A stretch of DNA of 64,000 nt from Arcuatula senhousia (GCA_963971305.1 OZ020305.1:15223001-15287000), one strand, 5' to 3'; shown: positions 22,233-34,488, counted from the first letter of the stretch. Notes: generated by a model from the sequence alone, not told the origin. Made by a program: numbers and translations.

Positions 22233-23459
22233 AGTTGTATTATAAAGCTAGCGTTTGTTTTATTCTTTTGCGTATTCAAGTGAAAATGATACTTTCCCTG
22301 AGAGTTAAACTACTTTATATACTGGATTCTCAGATGTCAAGATGACACGAAACGATTATCAAGAGATGAGTTTGACAGGACCGTTGTTTTCATAGCTTAA
22401 GTAGACCCAAGCTCTTTCCGTCGTTTAAAATGTACATTGCAAATGATTATCTCATAATGAGCTAATTACTTTAATTTAGGATTGGTGATTTGACTGAAGA
22501 TTTTTATTTTGTATTTTATTTACATTTTTAGTTCAAAAATTGATTTTTCTAACTCTACGTCTTTTTTTTATTTTTCAAGAAGGGGGCGATAATTCACAAT
22601 ATCTGGTAATAGATATTGTATTCGTAGATTGGACGCAATGAACGTAATTCTGAAAATGGAATGGTAAATGCTGATTTTTTTATTATATTTTTTATTTGTT
22701 GCTATATTTGTAAATTTCAGTTGGAGGGGGGGAGGGATAGCGACAATAAAAAAGGGGCGGTGCGGAGATTACAGCTAGTCGTTGTTGTTTAATATAGTGC
22801 CCTTTTTATGTGCACATTTGTCTTATTTTGTTCGGTCGCGTGTGCTTTTAGCTTGCCGTTTGTGTGGTATTTCCTTGAGACTGAGTGAGTTTCATGATCA
22901 AATAAGCAGAAATTACTGAAGTTGTCCACGAAGCTTGTTGCTTTTGCAACTTGAGTACAAGAGCGGACGAATATTCGGGTTTATGACTTTTTCTATTTTA
23001 TAACAAAACTACCGCAAATGTTTCATTATGTTGAGGAAAATGTGTTTTGCAATGGTGTAAGGGGGGAAACAACGCGCATGATTTGCACGAGCTTCATGTT
23101 TTCTTTACGATTGAAGCAACACAGCATACAACTTTGATCTGATTTTTGTTCAGAAGCTTCTCTGATGCAGTTGGTAAGTCACTGTTTATTGAAAAGCTAG
23201 CTATAGTTTTTTTATTTGCCATTTAAAGGATTTTTTTTAGTCCAGGTTTTACTGTATTTGCATTTTTGAAAATGTATAGTGAAATCGGCATGGTTCGTTA
23301 ACATGATTGGTTTGTTGCTTAATATGGTTAATTTGCAATAGTTGTCGGCGGCGAAAGTTGAGTAACATAAATTGACTTTTACCTGAAAGAGAGATAGGGT
23401 CCGGTTAAAAATTCATTGTTTGTATACAAATAGTAAGATTCTTTTTGAAAAATTTTAGC

Positions 23460-23475
23460 GGCTCTTAAAAGAGCC
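23460..23475 (-). terminator. Histone-type 3' stem-loop, copy 15
   Basis: Unchanged hairpin. Confidence 0.9.
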
Positions 23476-23542
23476 CTTTTCACAGTCACATAAAGGACTG
23501 GGTCTTTGGCATTTGGATGTGCCTTGTTGAATTCATGGTTCT

Positions 23543-23836
23543 TTATTCTTCTTCGAATGGATTGAATTCTGGCTCTTGTCCGAATAGCTTGAATCTTAGG
23601 GTTTCTGCTTCTTTGTGCTTTTCTGTTGTATATTGGTAGTACATGTTGATGACGCCTTCAAGCACGACAATTCTCATACGAAGTGGATATCTGAAACTTC
23701 GAATGTTATCTTTGACGGCTTTGTCATACTTGTTCTTCAAGTATTCCAGTTTGTCACTCAGAAGCAACATCTGTTGACAGGCTTTCTGGGTTCTGTTCTC
23801 TGCGTCTTGTAGCTTGGCATACATTGAGGAGTCCAT
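23543..23836 (-). CDS. Unknown 97-residue protein, copy 15
   Basis: Phe91 form. Unit 15 spans 22452-24055 (1604 bp) and repeats the markers of unit 13, including G at 23960. TATA box at 23917-23925, stem-loop at 23460-23475. Confidence 0.8.
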   Translation of the reverse strand: MDSSMYAKLQDAENRTQKACQQMLLLSDKLEYLKNKYDKAVKDNIRSFRYPLRMRIVVLEGVINMYYQYTTEKHKEAETLRFKLFGQEPEFNPFEEE

Positions 23837-25059
23837 AGTTGTATTATAAAGCTAGCGTTTGTTTTATTCTTTTGCGTATTCAAGTGAAAATGATACTTTC
23901 CCTGAGAGTTAAACTACTTTATATACTGGATTCTCAGATGTCAAGATGACACGAAACGAGTATCAAGAGATGAGTTTGACAGGACCGTTGTTTTCATAGC
24001 TTAAGTAGACCCAAGCTCTTTCCGTCGTTTAAAATGTACATTGCAAATGATTATCTCATAATGAGCTAATTACTTTAATTTAGGATTGGTGATTTGACTG
24101 AAGATTTTTATTTTGTATTTTATTTACATTTTTAGTTCAAAAATTGATTTTTCTAACTCTACGTCTTTTTTTTATTTTTCAAGAAGGGGGCGATAATTCA
24201 CAATATCTGGTAATAGATATTGTATTCGTAGATTGGACGCAATGAACGTAATTCTGAAAATGGAATGGTAAATGCTGATTTTTTTATTATATTTTTTATT
24301 TGTTGCTATATTTGTAAATTTCAGTTGGAGGGGGGGGATAGCGACAATAAAAAAGGGGCGGTGCGGAGATTACAGCTAGTCGTTGTTGTTTAATATAGTG
24401 CCCTTTTTATGTGCACATTTGTCTTATTTTGTTTGGTCGCGTGTGCTTTTAGCTTGCCGTTTGTGTGGTATTTCCTTGAGACTGAGTGAGTTTCATGATC
24501 AAATAAGCAGAAATTACTGAAGTTGTCCACGAAGCTTGTTGCTTTTGCAACTTGAGTACAAGAGCGGACGAATATTCGGGTTTATGACTTTTTCTATTTT
24601 ATAACAAAACTACCGCAAATGTTTCATTATGTTGAGGAAAATGTGTTTTGCAATGGTGTAAGGGGGGAAACAACGCGCATGATTTGCACGAGCTTCATGT
24701 TTTCTTTACGATTGAAGCAACACAGCATACAACTTTGATCTGATTTTTGTTCAGAAGCTTCTCTGATGCAGTTGGTAAGTCACTGTTTATTGAAAAGCTA
24801 GCTATAGTTTTTTTATTTGCCATTTAAAGGATTTTTTTAGTCCAGGTTTTACTGTATTTGCATTTTTGAAAATGTATAGTGAAATCGGCATGGTTCGTTA
24901 ACATGATTGGTTTGTTGCTTAATATGGTTAATTTGCAATAGTTGTCGGCGGCGAAAGTTGAGTAACATAAATTGACTTTTACCTGAAAGAGAGATAGGGT
25001 CCGGTTAAAAATTCATTGTTTGTATACAAATAGTAAGATTCTTTTTGAAAAATTTTAGC

Positions 25060-25075
25060 GGCTCTTAAAAGAGCC
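25060..25075 (-). terminator. Histone-type 3' stem-loop, copy 16
   Basis: Unchanged hairpin. Confidence 0.9.
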
Positions 25076-25142
25076 CTTTTCACAGTCACATAAAGGACTG
25101 GGTCTTTGGCATTTGGATGTGCCTTGTTGAATTCATGGTTCT

Positions 25143-25436
25143 TTATTCTTCTTCGAATGGATTGAATTCTGGCTCTTGTCCGAATAGCTTGAATCTTAGG
25201 GTTTCTGCTTCTTTGTGCTTTTCTGTTGTATATTGGTAGTACATGTTGATGACGCCTTCAAGCACGACAATTCTCATACGAAGTGGATATCTGAAACTTC
25301 GAATGTTATCTTTGACGGCTTTGTCATACTTGTTCTTCAAGTATTCCAGTTTGTCACTCAGAAGCAACATCTGTTGACAGGCTTTCTGGGTTCTGTTCTC
25401 TGCGTCTTGTAGCTTGGCATACATTGAGGAGTCCAT
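25143..25436 (-). CDS. Unknown 97-residue protein, copy 16
   Basis: Phe91 form. Unit 16 spans 24056-25655 (1600 bp) and repeats the markers of unit 14 except that ATTCGGG replaces ATTCAGG. TATA box at 25517-25525, stem-loop at 25060-25075. Confidence 0.8.
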   Translation of the reverse strand: MDSSMYAKLQDAENRTQKACQQMLLLSDKLEYLKNKYDKAVKDNIRSFRYPLRMRIVVLEGVINMYYQYTTEKHKEAETLRFKLFGQEPEFNPFEEE

Positions 25437-26661
25437 AGTTGTATTATAAAGCTAGCGTTTGTTTTATTCTTTTGCGTATTCAAGTGAAAATGATACTTTC
25501 CCTGAGAGTTAAACTACTTTATATACTGGATTCTCAGATGTCAAGATGACACGAAACGATTATCAAGAGATGAGTTTGACAGGACCGTTGTTTTCATAGC
25601 TTAAGTAGACCCAAGCTCTTTCCGTCGTTTAAAATGTACATTGCAAATGATTATCTCATAATGAGCTAATTACTTTAATTTAGGATTGGTGATTTGACTG
25701 AAGATTTTTATTTTGTATTTTATTTACATTTTTAGTTCAAAAATTGATTTTTCTAACTCTACGTCTTTTTTTTATTTTTCAAGAAGGGGGCGATAATTCA
25801 CAATATCTGGTAATAGATATTGTATTCGTAGATTGGACGCAATGAACGTAATTCTGAAAATGGAATGGTAAATGCTGATTTTTTTATTATATTTTTTATT
25901 TGTTGCTATATTTGTAAATTTCAGTTGGAGGGGGGAGGGATAGCGACAATAAAAAAGGGGCGGTGCGGAGATTACAGCTAGTCGTTGTTGTTTAATATAG
26001 TGCCCTTTTTATGTGCACATTTGTCTTATTTTGTTCGGTCGCGTGTGCTTTTAGCTTGCCGTTTGTGTGGTATTTCCTTGAGACTGAGTGAGTTTCATGA
26101 TCAAATAAGCAGAAATTACTGAAGTTGTCCACGAAGCTTGTTGCTTTTGCAACTTGAGTACAAGAGCGGACGAATATTCGGGTTTATGACTTTTTCTATT
26201 TTATAACAAAACTACCGCAAATGTTTCATTATGTTGAGGAAAATGTGTTTTGCAATGGTGTAAGGGGGGAAACAACGCGCATGATTTGCACGAGCTTCAT
26301 GTTTTCTTTACGATTGAAGCAACACAGCATACAACTTTGATCTGATTTTTGTTCAGAAGCTTCTCTGATGCAGTTGGTAAGTCACTGTTTATTGAAAAGC
26401 TAGCTATAGTTTTTTTATTTGCCATTTAAAGGATTTTTTTAGTCCAGGTTTTACTGTATTTGCATTTTTGAAAATGTATAGTGAAATCGGCATGGTTCGT
26501 TAACATGATTGGTTTGTTGCTTAATATGGTTAATTTGCAATAGTTGTCGGCGGCGAAAGTTGAGTAACATAAATTGACTTTTACCTGAAAGAGAGATAGG
26601 GTCCGGTTAAAAATTCATTGTTTGTATACAAATAGTAAGATTCTTTTTGAAAAATTTTAGC

Positions 26662-26677
26662 GGCTCTTAAAAGAGCC
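26662..26677 (-). terminator. Histone-type 3' stem-loop, copy 17
   Basis: Unchanged hairpin. Confidence 0.9.
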
Positions 26678-26744
26678 CTTTTCACAGTCACATAAAGGAC
26701 TGGGTCTTTGGCATTTGGATGTGCCTTGTTGAATTCATGGTTCT

Positions 26745-27038
26745 TTATTCTTCTTCGAATGGATTGAATTCTGGCTCTTGTCCGAATAGCTTGAATCTTA
26801 GGGTTTCTGCTTCTTTGTGCTTTTCTGTTGTATATTGGTAGTACATGTTGATGACGCCTTCAAGCACGACAATTCTCATACGAAGTGGATATCTGAAACT
26901 TCGAATGTTATCTTTGACGGCTTTGTCATACTTGTTCTTCAAGTATTCCAGTTTGTCACTCAGAAGCAACATCTGTTGACAGGCTTTCTGGGTTCTGTTC
27001 TCTGCGTCTTGTAGCTTGGCATACATTGAGGAGTCCAT
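26745..27038 (-). CDS. Unknown 97-residue protein, copy 17
   Basis: Phe91 form. Unit 17 spans 25656-27257 (1602 bp) and matches unit 12 in its T-run and G-tract. TATA box at 27119-27127, stem-loop at 26662-26677. Confidence 0.8.
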   Translation of the reverse strand: MDSSMYAKLQDAENRTQKACQQMLLLSDKLEYLKNKYDKAVKDNIRSFRYPLRMRIVVLEGVINMYYQYTTEKHKEAETLRFKLFGQEPEFNPFEEE

Positions 27039-28265
27039 AGTTGTATTATAAAGCTAGCGTTTGTTTTATTCTTTTGCGTATTCAAGTGAAAATGATACTT
27101 TCCCTGAGAGTTAAACTACTTTATATACTGGATTCTCAGATGTCAAGATGACACGAAACGATTATCAAGAGATGAGTTTGACAGGACCGTTGTTTTCATA
27201 GCTTAAGTAGACCCAAGCTCTTTCCGTCGTTTAAAATGTACATTGCAAATGATTATCTCATAATGAGCTAATTACTTTAATTTAGGATTGGTGATTTGAC
27301 TGAAGATTTTTATTTTGTATTTTATTTACATTTTTAGTTCAAAAATTGATTTTTCTAACTCTACGTCTTTTTTTTATTTTTCAAGAAGGGGGCGATAATT
27401 CACAATATCTGGTAATAGATATTGTATTCGTAGATTGGACGCAATGAACGTAATTCTGAAAATGGAATGGTAAATGCTGATTTTTTTATTATATTTTTTA
27501 TTTGTTGCTATATTTGTAAATTTCAGTTGGAGGGGGGGAGGGATAGCGACAATAAAAAAGGGGCGGTGCGGAGATTACAGCTAGTCGTTGTTGTTTAATA
27601 TAGTGCCCTTTTTATGTGCACATTTGTCTTATTTTGTTCGGTCGCGTGTGCTTTTAGCTTGCCGTTTGTGTGGTATTTCCTTGAGACTGAGTGAGTTTCA
27701 TGATCAAATAAGCAGAAATTACTGAAGTTGTCCACGAAGCTTGTTGCTTTTGCAACTTGAGTACAAGAGCGGACGAATATTCGGGTTTATGACTTTTTCT
27801 ATTTTATAACAAAACTACCGCAAATGTTTCATTATGTTGAGGAAAATGTGTTTTGCAATGGTGTAAGGGGGGAAACAACGCGCATGATTTGCACGAGCTT
27901 CATGTTTTCTTTACGATTGAAGCAACACAGCATACAACTTTGATCTGATTTTTGTTCAGAAGCTTCTCTGATGCAGTTGGTAAGTCACTGTTTATTGAAA
28001 AGCTAGCTATAGTTTTTTTATTTGCCATTTAAAGAATTTTTTTTAGTCCAGGTTTTACTGTATTTGCATTTTTGAAAATGTATAGTGAAATCGGCATGGT
28101 TCGTTAACATGATTGGTTTGTTGCTTAATATGGTTAATTTGCAATAGTTGTCGGCGGCGAAAGTTGAGTAACATAAATTGACTTTTACCTGAAAGAGAGA
28201 TAGGGTCCGGTTAAAAATTCATTGTTTGTATACAAATAGTAAGATTCTTTTTGAAAAATTTTAGC

Positions 28266-28281
28266 GGCTCTTAAAAGAGCC
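28266..28281 (-). terminator. Histone-type 3' stem-loop, copy 18
   Basis: Unchanged hairpin. Confidence 0.9.
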
Positions 28282-28348
28282 CTTTTCACAGTCACATAAA
28301 GGACTGGGTCTTTGGCATTTGGATGTGCCTTGTTGAATTCATGGTTCT

Positions 28349-28642
28349 TTATTCTTCTTCGAATGGATTGAATTCTGGCTCTTGTCCGAATAGCTTGAAT
28401 CTTAGGGTTTCTGCTTCTTTGTGCTTTTCTGTTGTATATTGGTAGTACATGTTGATGACGCCTTCAAGCACGACAATTCTCATACGAAGTGGATATCTGA
28501 AACTTCGAATGTTATCTTTGACGGCTTTGTCATACTTGTTCTTCAAGTATTCCAGTTTGTCACTCAGAAGCAACATCTGTTGACAGGCTTTCTGGGTTCT
28601 GTTCTCTGCGTCTTGTAGCTTGGCATACATTGAGGAGTCCAT
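28349..28642 (-). CDS. Unknown 97-residue protein, copy 18
   Basis: Phe91 form. Unit 18 spans 27258-28861 (1604 bp); private TTAAAGAA near 28030 and the shared G at 28766. TATA box at 28723-28731, stem-loop at 28266-28281. Confidence 0.8.
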   Translation of the reverse strand: MDSSMYAKLQDAENRTQKACQQMLLLSDKLEYLKNKYDKAVKDNIRSFRYPLRMRIVVLEGVINMYYQYTTEKHKEAETLRFKLFGQEPEFNPFEEE

Positions 28643-29869
28643 AGTTGTATTATAAAGCTAGCGTTTGTTTTATTCTTTTGCGTATTCAAGTGAAAATGAT
28701 ACTTTCCCTGAGAGTTAAACTACTTTATATACTGGATTCTCAGATGTCAAGATGACACGAAACGAGTATCAAGAGATGAGTTTGACAGGACCGTTGTTTT
28801 CATAGCTTAAGTAGACCCAAGCTCTTTCCGTCGTTTAAAATGTACATTGCAAATGATTATCTCATAATGAGCTAATTACTTTAATTTAGGATTGGTGATT
28901 TGACTGAAGATTTTTATTTTGTATTTTATTTACATTTTTAGTTCAAAAATTGATTTTTCTAACTCTACGTCTTTTTTTTATTTTTCAAGAAGGGGGCGAT
29001 AATTCACAATATCTGGTAATAGATATTGTATTCGTAGATTGGACGCAATGAACGTAATTCTGAAAATGGAATGGTAAATGCTGATTTTTTTTATTATATT
29101 TTTTATTTGTTGCTATATTTGTAAATTTCAGTTGGAGGGGGGAGGGATAGCGACAATAAAAAAGGGGCGGTGCGGAGATTACAGCTAGTCGTTGTTGTTT
29201 AATATAGTGCCCTTTTTATGTGCACATTTGTCTTATTTTGTTCGGTCGCGTGTGCTTTTAGCTTGCCGTTTGTGTGGTATTTCCTTGAGACTGAGTGAGT
29301 TTCATGATCAAATAAGCAGAAATTACTGAAGTTGTCCACGAAGCTTGTTGCTTTTGCAACTTGAGTACAAGAGCGGACGAATATTCGGGTTTATGACTTT
29401 TTCTATTTTATAACAAAACTACCGCAAATGTTTCATTATGTTGAGGAAAATGTGTTTTGCAATGGTGTAAGGGGGGAAACAACGCGCATGATTTGCACGA
29501 GCTTCATGTTTTCTTTACGATTGAAGCAACACAGCATACAACTTTGATCTGATTTTTGTTCAGAAGCTTCTCTGATGCAGTTGGTAAGTCACTGTTTATT
29601 GAAAAGCTAGCTATAGTTTTTTTATTTGCCATTTAAAGGATTTTTTTTAGTCCAGGTTTTACTGTATTTGCATTTTTGAAAATGTATAGTGAAATCGGCA
29701 TGGTTCGTTAACATGATTGGTTTGTTGCTTAATATGGTTAATTTGCAATAGTTGTCGGCGGCGAAAGTTGAGTAACATAAATTGACTTTTACCTGAAAGA
29801 GAGATAGGGTCCGGTTAAAAATTCATTGTTTGTATACAAATAGTAAGATTCTTTTTGAAAAATTTTAGC

Positions 29870-29885
29870 GGCTCTTAAAAGAGCC
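29870..29885 (-). terminator. Histone-type 3' stem-loop, copy 19
   Basis: Unchanged hairpin. Confidence 0.9.
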
Positions 29886-29952
29886 CTTTTCACAGTCACA
29901 TAAAGGACTGGGTCTTTGGCATTTGGATGTGCCTTGTTGAATTCATGGTTCT

Positions 29953-30246
29953 TTATTCTTCTTCGAATGGATTGAATTCTGGCTCTTGTCCGAATAGCTT
30001 GAATCTTAGGGTTTCTGCTTCTTTGTGCTTTTCTGTTGTATATTGGTAGTACATGTTGATGACGCCTTCAAGCACGACAATTCTCATACGAAGTGGATAT
30101 CTGAAACTTCGAATGTTATCTTTGACGGCTTTGTCATACTTGTTCTTCAAGTATTCCAGTTTGTCACTCAGAAGCAACATCTGTTGACAGGCTTTCTGGG
30201 TTCTGTTCTCTGCGTCTTGTAGCTTGGCATACATTGAGGAGTCCAT
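29953..30246 (-). CDS. Unknown 97-residue protein, copy 19
   Basis: Phe91 form. Unit 19 spans 28862-30465 (1604 bp, one extra T in the run near 29087). TATA box at 30327-30335, stem-loop at 29870-29885. Confidence 0.8.
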   Translation of the reverse strand: MDSSMYAKLQDAENRTQKACQQMLLLSDKLEYLKNKYDKAVKDNIRSFRYPLRMRIVVLEGVINMYYQYTTEKHKEAETLRFKLFGQEPEFNPFEEE

Positions 30247-31473
30247 AGTTGTATTATAAAGCTAGCGTTTGTTTTATTCTTTTGCGTATTCAAGTGAAAA
30301 TGATACTTTCCCTGAGAGTTAAACTACTTTATATACTGGATTCTCAGATGTCAAGATGACACGAAACGATTATCAAGAGATGAGTTTGACAGGACCGTTG
30401 TTTTCATAGCTTAAGTAGACCCAAGCTCTTTCCGTCGTTTAAAATGTACATTGCAAATGATTATCTCATAATGAGCTAATTACTTTAATTTAGGATTGGT
30501 GATTTGACTGAAGATTTTTATTTTGTATTTTATTTACATTTTTAGTTCAAAAATTGATTTTTCTAACTCTACGTCTTTTTTTTATTTTTCAAGAAGGGGG
30601 CGATAATTCACAATATCTGGTAATAGATATTGTATTCGTAGATTGGACGCAATGAACGTAATTCTGAAAATGGAATGGTAAATGCTGATTTTTTTATTAT
30701 ATTTTTTATTTGTTGCTATATTTGTAAATTTCAGTTGGAGGGGGGGAGGGATAGCGACAATAAAAAAGGGGCGGTGCGGAGATTACAGCTAGTCGTTGTT
30801 GTTTAATATAGTGCCCTTTTTATGTGCACATTTGTCTTATTTTGTTCGGTCGCGTGTGCTTTTAGCTTGCCGTTTGTGTGGTATTTCCTTGAGACTGAGT
30901 GAGTTTCATGATCAAATAAGCAGAAATTACTGAAGTTGTCCACGAAGCTTGTTGCTTTTGCAACTTGAGTACAAGAGCGGACGAATATTCGGGTTTATGA
31001 CTTTTTCTATTTTATAACAAAACTACCGCAAATGTTTCATTATGTTGAGGAAAATGTGTTTTGCAATGGTGTAAGGGGGGAAACAACGCGCATGATTTGC
31101 ACGAGCTTCATGTTTTCTTTACGATTGAAGCAACACAGCATACAACTTTGATCTGATTTTTGTTCAGAAGCTTCTCTGATGCAGTTGGTAAGTCACTGTT
31201 TATTGAAAAGCTAGCTATAGTTTTTTTATTTGCCATTTAAAGGATTTTTTTTAGTCCAGGTTTTACTGTATTTGCATTTTTGAAAATGTATAGTGAAATC
31301 GGCATGGTTCGTTAACATGATTGGTTTGTTGCTTAATATGGTTAATTTGCAATAGTTGTCGGCGGCGAAAGTTGAGTAACATAAATTGACTTTTACCTGA
31401 AAGAGAGATAGGGTCCGGTTAAAAATTCATTGTTTGTATACAAATAGTAAGATTCTTTTTGAAAAATTTTAGC

Positions 31474-31489
31474 GGCTCTTAAAAGAGCC
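31474..31489 (-). terminator. Histone-type 3' stem-loop, copy 20
   Basis: Unchanged hairpin. Confidence 0.9.
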
Positions 31490-31556
31490 CTTTTCACAGT
31501 CACATAAAGGACTGGGTCTTTGGCATTTGGATGTGCCTTGTTGAATTCATGGTTCT

Positions 31557-31850
31557 TTATTCTTCTTCGAATGGATTGAATTCTGGCTCTTGTCCGAATA
31601 GCTTGAATCTTAGGGTTTCTGCTTCTTTGTGCTTTTCTGTTGTATATTGGTAGTACATGTTGATGACGCCTTCAAGCACGACAATTCTCATACGAAGTGG
31701 ATATCTGAAACTTCGAATGTTATCTTTGACGGCTTTGTCATACTTGTTCTTCAAGTATTCCAGTTTGTCACTCAGAAGCAACATCTGTTGACAGGCTTTC
31801 TGGGTTCTGTTCTCTGCGTCTTGTAGCTTGGCATACATTGAGGAGTCCAT
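31557..31850 (-). CDS. Unknown 97-residue protein, copy 20
   Basis: Phe91 form. Unit 20 spans 30466-32069 (1604 bp, short). TATA box at 31931-31939, stem-loop at 31474-31489. Confidence 0.8.
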   Translation of the reverse strand: MDSSMYAKLQDAENRTQKACQQMLLLSDKLEYLKNKYDKAVKDNIRSFRYPLRMRIVVLEGVINMYYQYTTEKHKEAETLRFKLFGQEPEFNPFEEE

Positions 31851-32979
31851 AGTTGTATTATAAAGCTAGCGTTTGTTTTATTCTTTTGCGTATTCAAGTG
31901 AAAATGATACTTTCCCTGAGAGTTAAACTACTTTATATACTGGATTCTCAGATGTCAAGATGACACGAAACGATTATCAAGAGATGAGTTTGACAGGACC
32001 GTTGTTTTCATAGCTTAAGTAGACCCAAGCTCTTTCCGTCGTTTAAAATGTACATTGCAAATGATTATCTCATAATGAGCTAATTACTTTAATTTAGGAT
32101 TGGTGATTTGACTGAAGATTTTTATTTTGTATTTTATTTACATTTTTAGTTCAAAAATTGATTTTTCTAACTCTACGTCTTTTTTTTATTTTTCAAGAAG
32201 GGGGCGATAATTCACAATATCTGGTAATAGATATTGTATTCGTAGATTGGACGCAATGAACGTAATTCTGAAAATGGAATGGTAAATGCTGATTTTTTTA
32301 TTATATTTTTTATTTGTTGCTATATTTGTAAATTTCAGTTGGAGGGGGGGAGGGATAGCGACAATAAAAAAGGGGCGGTGCGGAGATTACAGCTAGTCGT
32401 TGTTGTTTAATATAGTGCCCTTTTTATGTGCACATTTGTCTTATTTTGTTCGGTCGCGTGTGCTTTTAGCTTGCCGTTTGTGTGGTATTTCCTTGAGACT
32501 GAGTGAGTTTCATGATCAAATAAGCAGAAATTACTGAAGTTGTCCACGAAGCTTGTTGCTTTTGCAACTTGAGTACAAGAGCGGACGAATATTCGGGTTT
32601 ATGACTTTTTCTATTTTATAACAAAACTACCGCAAATGTTTCATTATGTTGAGGAAAATGTGTTTTGCAATGGTGTAAGGGGGGAAACAACGCGCATGAT
32701 TTGCACGAGCTTCATGTTTTCTTTACGATTGAAGCAACACAGCATACAACTTTGATCTGATTTTTGTTCAGAAGCTTCTCTGATGCAGTTGGTAAGTCAC
32801 TGTTTATTGAAAAGCTAGCTATAGTTTTTTTATTTGCCATTTAAAGGATTTTTTTTAGTCCAGGTTTTACTGTATTTGCATTTTTGAAAATGTATAGTGA
32901 AATCGGCATGGTTCGTTAACATGATTGGTTTGTTGCTTAATATGGTTAATTTGCAATAGTTGTCGGCGGCGAAAGTTGA

Positions 32980-32983
32980 GTAA
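32980..32983. repeat. Target-site duplication GTAA, left
   Basis: Matches 35102-35105. Removing the element and one GTAA restores the standard spacer sequence and a 1604-bp unit. Confidence 0.85.
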
Positions 32984-33558
32984 TGTAACAGTGCTAAAAT
33001 TCATATTTATATCTTTTGGACATTTCTCTATTTAAAATGAACTTAAATGAAATTTCGTATTGTTAGATTGTTTATTTTAATTCTATTCTAGACTTGTTTT
33101 TAATCCTTTTCACTCTAATTCTGTATTGTTCATTGTAATCTTTTACCCGTCAACAAATCAAAGTGACATTTAGCTAATTTGCCATTCATTTATATTTTTT
33201 GAGCTGATTTAATTGATCTATAACTCTTAATTATACATGTACTCAAATAGGGTTTTTATTACGTAAGATTAAATTAGATAGGTATAAAGTTTAAGACAGA
33301 AAATTAGGAAGGCAGTAAGTTTTTTGGATTCGGTATTTTGACTGAAGTGACCAAAGCTGAAAATTGGAGTCAAACTTATTGACGTTTTCCATAATCGTAC
33401 TGTAATTGTGAGATTTGTACATTTTGTTATATTGATGTTATATTTTGGACTTTGCCATAATACAAGTTGAAACTCAGCAGTGTTTTATTCAACGAGAGTT
33501 GCAATAGCAATAATTGACAATACAAAGGTTCTCACGGTCGGCCCAAACCCCTGTCACA
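32984..33558 (+). repeat. 5' LTR
   Basis: 575 bp, AT-rich, apparently identical to the 3' LTR. Contains a TATAAA at 33283-33288 that could drive element transcription. I see no plain AATAAA; a variant AATACA lies nearer the 3' end. Confidence 0.93.
33283..33288 (+). promoter_or_regulatory. TATA box candidate in 5' LTR
   Basis: TATAAA followed by G, in the plus orientation of the element, in the middle of the LTR; this would place the start of R about 30 bp downstream. Confidence 0.45.
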
Positions 33559-33561
33559 GTT

Positions 33562-33579
33562 TGGTCGAGAACCCGCGGG
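33562..33579 (+). other. Candidate primer-binding site
   Basis: Begins TGGTCGAGAACC three bases after the 5' LTR, as expected for pairing with a tRNA ending in CCA. The tRNA was not identified. Confidence 0.45.
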
Positions 33580-33663
33580 CAGTTCGCCAATCGTAAGTCG
33601 AACTGCAGAAACATCTTGTTCTGGTACCTGAACGTTCCCCCGGACAGCAAAGGATCGACCGTG

Positions 33664-34488
33664 ATGGACTCCTTCAATGGATTCTACTTCGTGCCACAGT
33701 GGAGACAATTTTACGAACATTGTTACAGTCCAGTGTGCGTAAGGTGTGGAAAATTTCACTTTGGGAGATCGTGTTTCGCAGTAAGTCAAATATGTTTTAA
33801 ATGTAAGAAGACAGGACACTTTTCTAGAATGTGCTATACTAAACTGTCAGTAAATGTAATAAATTCCGATGTCATTAACACAGCAACGTCAGTAAAAGCT
33901 AAATCAAAATCGAAAAGACAAAAGGAGAGGGACTGTTCCAGAATTGCAGAATACATTGCGAAACGTAAACTGTTACAAGAACTTCCGTTCAATAGATTAG
34001 GGATTAGATCATTCATGGACTGTATTGATACAACTAGAAGCATTAGAGAAGAACTTCGATTGGCAAAGAATAAAATTGAAGATTTAGAGTTGGATGTTTC
34101 CGAAGAGATAGTCAGAAGACTAGACAAGCAAATGGAACTAGAAGAGGCGCTCAAAGAATTGGAAAAGGTCCGTGCTGAGAACGCAAACCTGAAAAAAGAA
34201 CTTGAGAATTCAAATGCCAAACAATCTAAGGTTAAAGCAAAACCAGAATCGCAGAATAAATCTTGGAATGAAGTCCAGTACATAGAAACAGCAAGAAATA
34301 ATACGTCAAGAGGGAATCATGGACCAAAACATCAGAAACCAAGAAACATTTACAACAACCAAGTCGGTGCTGCAAGAACTAACAACAAAGAATACATCGG
34401 AAATTGCTGGTATAGAGAACTTTTACCAAACGGAGAATATAAATTTTCTACGACTAGACGACCAAATTTTCAGGGACGTCCAATGTGA
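33664..34488 (+). CDS. Gag-like zinc-knuckle and coiled-coil protein of LTR element
   Basis: The frame is open from 33514 with a non-ATG codon inside the LTR; the first ATG is at 33664, giving 274 residues. Seen (numbering from this ATG): a first knuckle C25-X2-C28-X3-H32-X4-C37, one residue short of the canonical spacing; a second canonical CCHC knuckle C44-X2-C47-X4-H52-X4-C57; a long charged coiled coil at about 123-185; and a polar, Asn/Arg-rich C-terminus. CCHC knuckles bind nucleic acid in retroelement nucleocapsids; the coiled coil could mediate self-association (inference). There is no recognisable matrix or capsid region upstream of the knuckles and no pol domain, so the order (knuckles first, coiled coil after) is unusual for Gag. 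It may be a gag remnant or a different RNA-binding protein carried by the element. GTAAGT sequences at 33592 and 33780 could act as splice donors, so the mRNA structure is uncertain. Confidence 0.65.
   Translation: MDSFNGFYFVPQWRQFYEHCYSPVCVRCGKFHFGRSCFAVSQICFKCKKTGHFSRMCYTKLSVNVINSDVINTATSVKAKSKSKRQKERDCSRIAEYIAKRKLLQELPFNRLGIRSFMDCIDTTRSIREELRLAKNKIEDLELDVSEEIVRRLDKQMELEEALKELEKVRAENANLKKELENSNAKQSKVKAKPESQNKSWNEVQYIETARNNTSRGNHGPKHQKPRNIYNNQVGAARTNNKEYIGNCWYRELLPNGEYKFSTTRRPNFQGRPM

Noticed and set aside
33489..34283. Minus-strand frames over the gag-like ORF (62, 95 and 149 codons)
   Set aside because: Shadows of the plus-strand gag-like frame, with Ser/Phe-rich content typical of an antisense reading of Lys/Glu-rich coiled coil.
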